DNA from: a virus
IMG/VR virus record: IMGVR_UViG_3300025887_000011
Span: 1-64,000 of that record
DNA: 64,000 nucleotides
Strand: one strand, 5' to 3'
Made by a program: the position numbers and the translations under genes. The notes below the pieces were generated by a model, which saw only the letters and a program-made list of their open reading frames with translations, was not told the origin of the DNA and ran no database searches. Shown here piece after piece: positions 60,112 to 64,000 of this stretch; position 1 is the stretch's first letter; the number at the start of each line of letters is the position of its first letter.

Positions 60112-61143
60112 TTACCAGGGATTAGTATCTTCTTCAAAGCCTCCATTATCATATCCTCCAAAAAACTCTAGAGCCACGTTCTGTATTGTAGTTGGTATTT
60201 CTCCACCAACAGGAACTTCTCTTGGAATAACACCAAGAGGGTCCTCTTTAAACACAACCTGTAAATCATGACTTTCTGGGCTTTTCCAAACATGATTCCA
60301 AGACTGACATATATAAACTTTCGGTCTATTATAAACAGTGGGTATATGATGTCTAAATCTTCTATAGCCACCTTTTAATTCTAAAAAATGAAGCATTGTT
60401 TTCAACTGCTTTTTAGATATAGATGTAAAATTATAACTGATTGGAACTAGAGATATATTTTTAGAATCCTTTATTCTTTGTCCGTATGTTCCATCAAATC
60501 TACTGACTGAGAATTGCACCTGGTTTGTTGTCCCTACATCAGGTTGCCAATAAAAAGATTGACTCCAAGCTGTGTTTATGCCTGTTGGAGAGTTTTCAGA
60601 AACGGAAGAATGTTCACCTGTGCAATAATAAAAGTTGTTCCATTTTTCTTCTGAGTTATCAAAATAAACAATGTCATCTAGTTCGTAATCTAAATCTTCA
60701 GACCATTCTTTAAATTTATATTCTGTAAAATTAGTATTTTTCCAATTTAAAAGGTTTGGAGCTTCATCTACAGAAACAGTAGTGTTGACTCTATAACTGT
60801 TTTCTGATAAATGGCTTATTGAATAACCATCACAATAACCACTTAGGTCTTTATAAATTAAATTGTCAGTTTTAAATACGAAGCTATTTTGCCCACTTAA
60901 AGCCTCTAAGTCGTTTGCTATTTTTTGAGCGCCTTCTTGATTAACATCATAAGAAACAGAGAAATCTACAACCAAACTATTAACACTTGCAGGGATAAGT
61001 GTAAAGTAGTTATCACTAAGCTTTAAATTTTCATTTTTAGTGGAGAAGCTAGCTTGCAAACCATAACTGGGACAAAAACCAGTAAGATCTACATAGTCTA
61101 TATCTTTGAAATTCCTTGTCCTGTCGTAATAATACTCTTCCAT
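60112..61143 (-). CDS. Minor tail protein M-like
   Basis: A 343-residue protein. The C-terminal half resembles lambda gpM (Phage_min_tail): VQFSVSRFDGTYGQRIKDSK, then LKTMLHFLELKGGYRRFRHH and KVYICQSWNHVWKSPESHDL QVVFKED. GpM joins the tail tip between tape measure and gpL. Residues 1-130 are a separate tail module, with tandem halves (DYVDLTGFCPSYGLQASFST and KDLSGYCDGYSISHLSENSY). It shares one base with the upstream gene. The gpL partner is 49 kb away on the opposite strand. Confidence 0.72.
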   Translation of the reverse strand: MEEYYYDRTRNFKDIDYVDLTGFCPSYGLQASFSTKNENLKLSDNYFTLIPASVNSLVVDFSVSYDVNQEGAQKIANDLEALSGQNSFVFKTDNLIYKDLSGYCDGYSISHLSENSYRVNTTVSVDEAPNLLNWKNTNFTEYKFKEWSEDLDYELDDIVYFDNSEEKWNNFYYCTGEHSSVSENSPTGINTAWSQSFYWQPDVGTTNQVQFSVSRFDGTYGQRIKDSKNISLVPISYNFTSISKKQLKTMLHFLELKGGYRRFRHHIPTVYNRPKVYICQSWNHVWKSPESHDLQVVFKEDPLGVIPREVPVGGEIPTTIQNVALEFFGGYDNGGFEEDTNPW

Positions 61144-61937
61144 TACCCGTGTCCTACGTAATTAAGATCAAGTTTTAAACTTCCGTCTTGAGAAATCCTC
61201 AAGGTTTCATTTATCAAACTTGCGTTTGGTATGTTTACACTTTGTAGTTCTTTTCCGTCTCTACCATTAACAATTATAGATAAGTTTTTATTTTCCTTTA
61301 ATTCTAAAAAATTATAAGAATTTTGTAAAAAAGCATCATCAACGTCTATAGAAGCATTAGCTGTGTAAAATATTGGGGCTATTGTTTCTACAGCAAAGGG
61401 GTCTTTTTGACCTATTCCATAGATTGGTTTTCTGTTTATATTTATAGCGTAGTTAAACCCCACAACTCTATTTGTTGTTGAATTATCACATGTTATAGCT
61501 ATAGATCCTTGGCTTGGAATATCTATTTTTGGATGTCTTCTTACAGTTCTTTTTCCACCTGCATCAACACCGCTTTTCATTTCATCTGTTATTATAAAAT
61601 TAGAAGCAGATTTTGGAACAGCTCCGACTGCACAACTTAAAGAATAATTATTTAGGTAACCTTTTTCAAATCCATAATAAGAATCATTATAAAAAAGACT
61701 TGCAGCTATCGGTTCAGATCCAGTATAATTTAAGACTGGGTCGTTATATATTAAATTTCTATTTAAAGTTAAGCCTTGTTGTATAGGCCCACTGTTTACT
61801 GAGAAACCTCTTCTGCTGCCAAGTATATTCTTTACATCTGATGAAGATTTATAAGAAAACTCTAAAGAATTTATACCAGACAGTTCATAATTATCTGTGA
61901 AAAGCCTAGCTTCGTGATTAAATATTCCGTTAAACAT
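61143..61937 (-). CDS. Tail tube-like structural protein
   Basis: A 264-residue, beta-rich protein: FNHEARLFTDNYELSGINSL EFSYKSS, GYLNNYSLSCAVGAVPKSAS, VVGFNYAININRKPIYGIGQ and FLELKENKNLSIIVNGRDG. The layout is like major tail-tube or distal-tail proteins, and it is related to the N-terminal 370 residues of the giant LRR protein. It shares one base with the tape-measure stop. Precise role (tube or tip) is not fixed by sequence. Confidence 0.65.
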   Translation of the reverse strand: MFNGIFNHEARLFTDNYELSGINSLEFSYKSSSDVKNILGSRRGFSVNSGPIQQGLTLNRNLIYNDPVLNYTGSEPIAASLFYNDSYYGFEKGYLNNYSLSCAVGAVPKSASNFIITDEMKSGVDAGGKRTVRRHPKIDIPSQGSIAITCDNSTTNRVVGFNYAININRKPIYGIGQKDPFAVETIAPIFYTANASIDVDDAFLQNSYNFLELKENKNLSIIVNGRDGKELQSVNIPNASLINETLRISQDGSLKLDLNYVGHG

Positions 61938-64000
61938 TATACTCCTCTTCTAAGTGTTCCTCCAAGTCTCTTCTCTTCATTTATAACCTTAAGAACCTGA
62001 TCTCTTATAAGTTTTGCAATTTTAATGTTGTCATCTTCTTCTTGAGATCCAGTACTTTTTTCTTCGCTATTAGAACCATCACTATTCACCGTTATGGTTA
62101 TCGCCCCAGTTGATTCTTTAGTAGCTTTTATTAACTCGTCTAATCTATCTATAACTTCTTCTTGGTTTTCTGGTTCTACTGAAGAAGAATCTCCAGCGTT
62201 AAGTTTTTCTAAGGAAGATTGACCTAATCGACTTGCCGCAGAACTATTTACCACAAACTCTCCACCAGAAAGCATTGTTGGCACTGTATCAATTCCAGGA
62301 GCATCTTGAACTCTTCCTCCAGTAGCAAACCCTTTAGGAGGAAGAAGTCCTCCATTTCCCGATGCCGCAAGACTAAAGAAGTAATCCTGAATCTTTTGGT
62401 ATAAACTTTTTTCTATGTCTGAGTTCCTAGAAGGCAAAGTAGATTCAAGAGCTGCGCCTTCACCATAAACAGGGCTTGAAACTTTACCTGCGCTATATTT
62501 TCTTATTGAGTTATCGCTTGAAGCTTTTAAAGCATCTATACTAAGCTGGTCAACTTGAGAGGCTTTTATCGAAGACAATATAGCTTGATTTCTGCTTGTT
62601 GATAAAGTTTTATCTCCAGATATTTGAGATCCTCTTCCGTCTATAATAGCTTGTACAGCTGGGTTTTTGGCAGTAAATCCATATTTTCCAGAATTTGATG
62701 TAAACTCTCCAGATTTGAAAAAGTCTATAGCAGCTGGAGATGTTGAATTTTTTAAGAAATAATTACCTAACCCCTGCTGATTAACAGTCCCTCTATTATT
62801 AAAAAAGTTTGTTAAGCCTCCGTATGTTTGTTCTCCACCGCCATTTAAAGTTCCTCCACCAAAAGCTCCTCTTACTCCAGTCCAAAATTTACTACCTGCA
62901 GATAGTGTTTCCCCAGAGGCAGCTGCTTGTTGTGTAGCTCCTGATATTGCATTCTGAGCACCTGTTGCTGCAACATTTACACCATAGCTAATTACTGCAC
63001 TTGCTACTGTGGATATTATAGCTTTTTTGAATTCTTCTTTTGCTCTTTTATTTTCTGCATCTATCTGAGCTCTTAAATCGTCATCTCTAATAGCTAAATC
63101 AAAAGCTTGTCTTTTTGCGTCTTGAGTAGCTAGTTGAATAGGAGTTCCTGCTTTTCTTCCAAAGTTTGTTAACCTAAGGCTTTCTGGTTCAAGATCAATA
63201 AATGCTGCATTACTTTTTTGATCGCCGCCAATAAAATCAGTAGCTCCATTTGTAAACCCTTGAGTCGCAAAGTTCCTCAAAGCTTCCGCTCCGCTTATTT
63301 TTCCAGATCCTCTTAATCCTGGAGCGAAATAATTTCCAGTTCCTGTTTGAGTTGGTATTTTATCACGATCAACAATACCACCTTCAGCAAATTGACCGAT
63401 GTTTCCACTGTTTATATCATCAAGAAGTTTCGTGCCGTATTTTTCAACAGACTTTTTCTTAACGACATACTCTCCAGACATTAACAAAGCTGGAACATCG
63501 TCCTTGCTTCCAGAACCTCCGCTCACCGAACCTCCAGAGCTATACCCACCTGCACTGAAAGCATTTACGAAAGCATTTCCTTGGCCTCCTCCTCCTCCTA
63601 TAATATTGGCTATTCCACCAATTGCATTCTTTAAATTTGTTCTTGTAAGCTCTTTCAAGAAGCTTGTGGCAGCATCTCTTAATGTTTCTTTTAAATCTTT
63701 TCCTTCTACAATGGCCGCTTCTATTCCATTTACAATTGCATCTGTAAAATCAACAGCTCCTTTTACTAGCGTATTATTAATATTTTGTACAGCTTCTGGT
63801 CCGTCTACAGAAAGTTCATCTAAGATTCTTTCTGTAACTTTTTCTGGTTTATTCTTCTGAGCTGCGATTTGTTTTCTCAACTCTTGCAACTCATCTCGAC
63901 CTTCCTTAGTTAAAGTCCCCTTACTTTCTTGTTCTGTAAGAGCTTTCGACTTTTGCAACAAATCAAATATTAATAGTCTATCATCGTATTCTCTTTGAAG
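61937..64000 (-). CDS. Tape measure protein, C-terminal part (partial)
   Basis: The frame is open to the right edge (codons continue through 64000 with no stop), so the true start lies outside the window; a TTG at 63961 is not the start. Visible: a charged coiled coil (TKEGRDELQELRKQIAAQKN), a helix LKETLRDAATSFLKELTRTN, the Gly-rich IIGGGGGQGNAF, then two copies of the tape-measure end motif, DDVPALLMSGEYVVKKKSVE and DTVPTMLSGGEFVVNSSAAS. A hydrophobic stretch (AIISTVASAVISYGVNVAA) lies between. It sets tail length and is followed by tail-tube and M-like genes. Confidence 0.87.
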   Translation of the reverse strand, partial: LQREYDDRLLIFDLLQKSKALTEQESKGTLTKEGRDELQELRKQIAAQKNKPEKVTERILDELSVDGPEAVQNINNTLVKGAVDFTDAIVNGIEAAIVEGKDLKETLRDAATSFLKELTRTNLKNAIGGIANIIGGGGGQGNAFVNAFSAGGYSSGGSVSGGSGSKDDVPALLMSGEYVVKKKSVEKYGTKLLDDINSGNIGQFAEGGIVDRDKIPTQTGTGNYFAPGLRGSGKISGAEALRNFATQGFTNGATDFIGGDQKSNAAFIDLEPESLRLTNFGRKAGTPIQLATQDAKRQAFDLAIRDDDLRAQIDAENKRAKEEFKKAIISTVASAVISYGVNVAATGAQNAISGATQQAAASGETLSAGSKFWTGVRGAFGGGTLNGGGEQTYGGLTNFFNNRGTVNQQGLGNYFLKNSTSPAAIDFFKSGEFTSNSGKYGFTAKNPAVQAIIDGRGSQISGDKTLSTSRNQAILSSIKASQVDQLSIDALKASSDNSIRKYSAGKVSSPVYGEGAALESTLPSRNSDIEKSLYQKIQDYFFSLAASGNGGLLPPKGFATGGRVQDAPGIDTVPTMLSGGEFVVNSSAASRLGQSSLEKLNAGDSSSVEPENQEEVIDRLDELIKATKESTGAITITVNSDGSNSEEKSTGSQEEDDNIKIAKLIRDQVLKVINEEKRLGGTLRRGV

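Noticed and set aside
63959-63961. TTG start of a complete 674-residue tape measure protein
   Set aside because: The frame stays open upstream to base 64000, so the gene is cut by the window edge.

Overview
The window is part of a double-stranded DNA tailed phage (Caudoviricetes) genome, or of a prophage; no bacterial housekeeping, rRNA or tRNA gene is visible. Evidence: lambda-type tail genes (tape measure, M-, L-, K-, I- and J-like), a tail-fibre cassette, a cell-wall peptidase end, and a phage replication, nucleotide and recombination set (Pol III alpha, exonuclease, DnaB-type helicase, primase, RecA-like protein, SSB, class Ia ribonucleotide reductase, dNMP kinase). The DNA is AT-rich. 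Start codons are almost never preceded by a Shine-Dalgarno sequence, and several promoters sit so close to the start codon that the mRNA should be leaderless. The lambda-type tail suggests a siphovirus. The gene mix (sulfotransferases, GDP-mannose dehydratase, many glycosyltransferases, FmdB-like protein) resembles marine phages, but the host cannot be named from this sequence.

Layout. 1-164 (+): C-terminal end of an M15-type peptidase. 167-10860 (-): tail-fibre and adhesin cassette, with a BppU-like small protein, a sulfotransferase, four tandem BspA-type (LRR_5) repeat proteins, a DUF4376 protein, three fibre proteins sharing an N-terminal module, a Trp-hexad repeat protein and small unknown genes. 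10990-21323 (+): tail-tip genes in lambda order L-K-I-I-I-J, with gene I in three copies. 21328-50600 (-): a long leftward block. From its promoter-proximal (right) end it runs nrdB-nrdA, a phage DUF protein, a glycan island (GT-A, GT90, sulfotransferase, GT4, GT-like, HAD-nucleotidyltransferase fusion, GDPD-like, gmd), Zn-ribbon protein, RecA-like, two PD-(D/E)XK nucleases, helicase, primase, split Pol III alpha (PHP / exonuclease / polymerase), Clp ATPase, a small basic protein, an APH-like pseudokinase with FN3, an unknown protein, GT4 and GT9 enzymes, a lysine-rich protein and a GNAT. 51050-54097 (+): dNMP kinase, sigma-like factor, SSB, glycosyltransferase, FmdB-like protein. 54124-64000 (-): tape measure (open at the right edge), tail-tube-like protein, M-like protein and a 1944-residue protein that joins a tail-type N-terminus to a huge LRR_5 array.

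The genes form three working groups. (i) A tail whose tip and fibres carry unusual amounts of repeat-based, potentially recombining surface. (ii) A self-sufficient replisome and dNTP supply. (iii) A nucleotide-sugar, glycosyl and sulfo-transferase set that could decorate phage or host surfaces. The most notable points are the leaderless promoter class, the nucleotide-level LRR_5 repeats, the triplicated gene I, the Pol III alpha split around its exonuclease, and the GT4-GT9 gene broken at an A tract.
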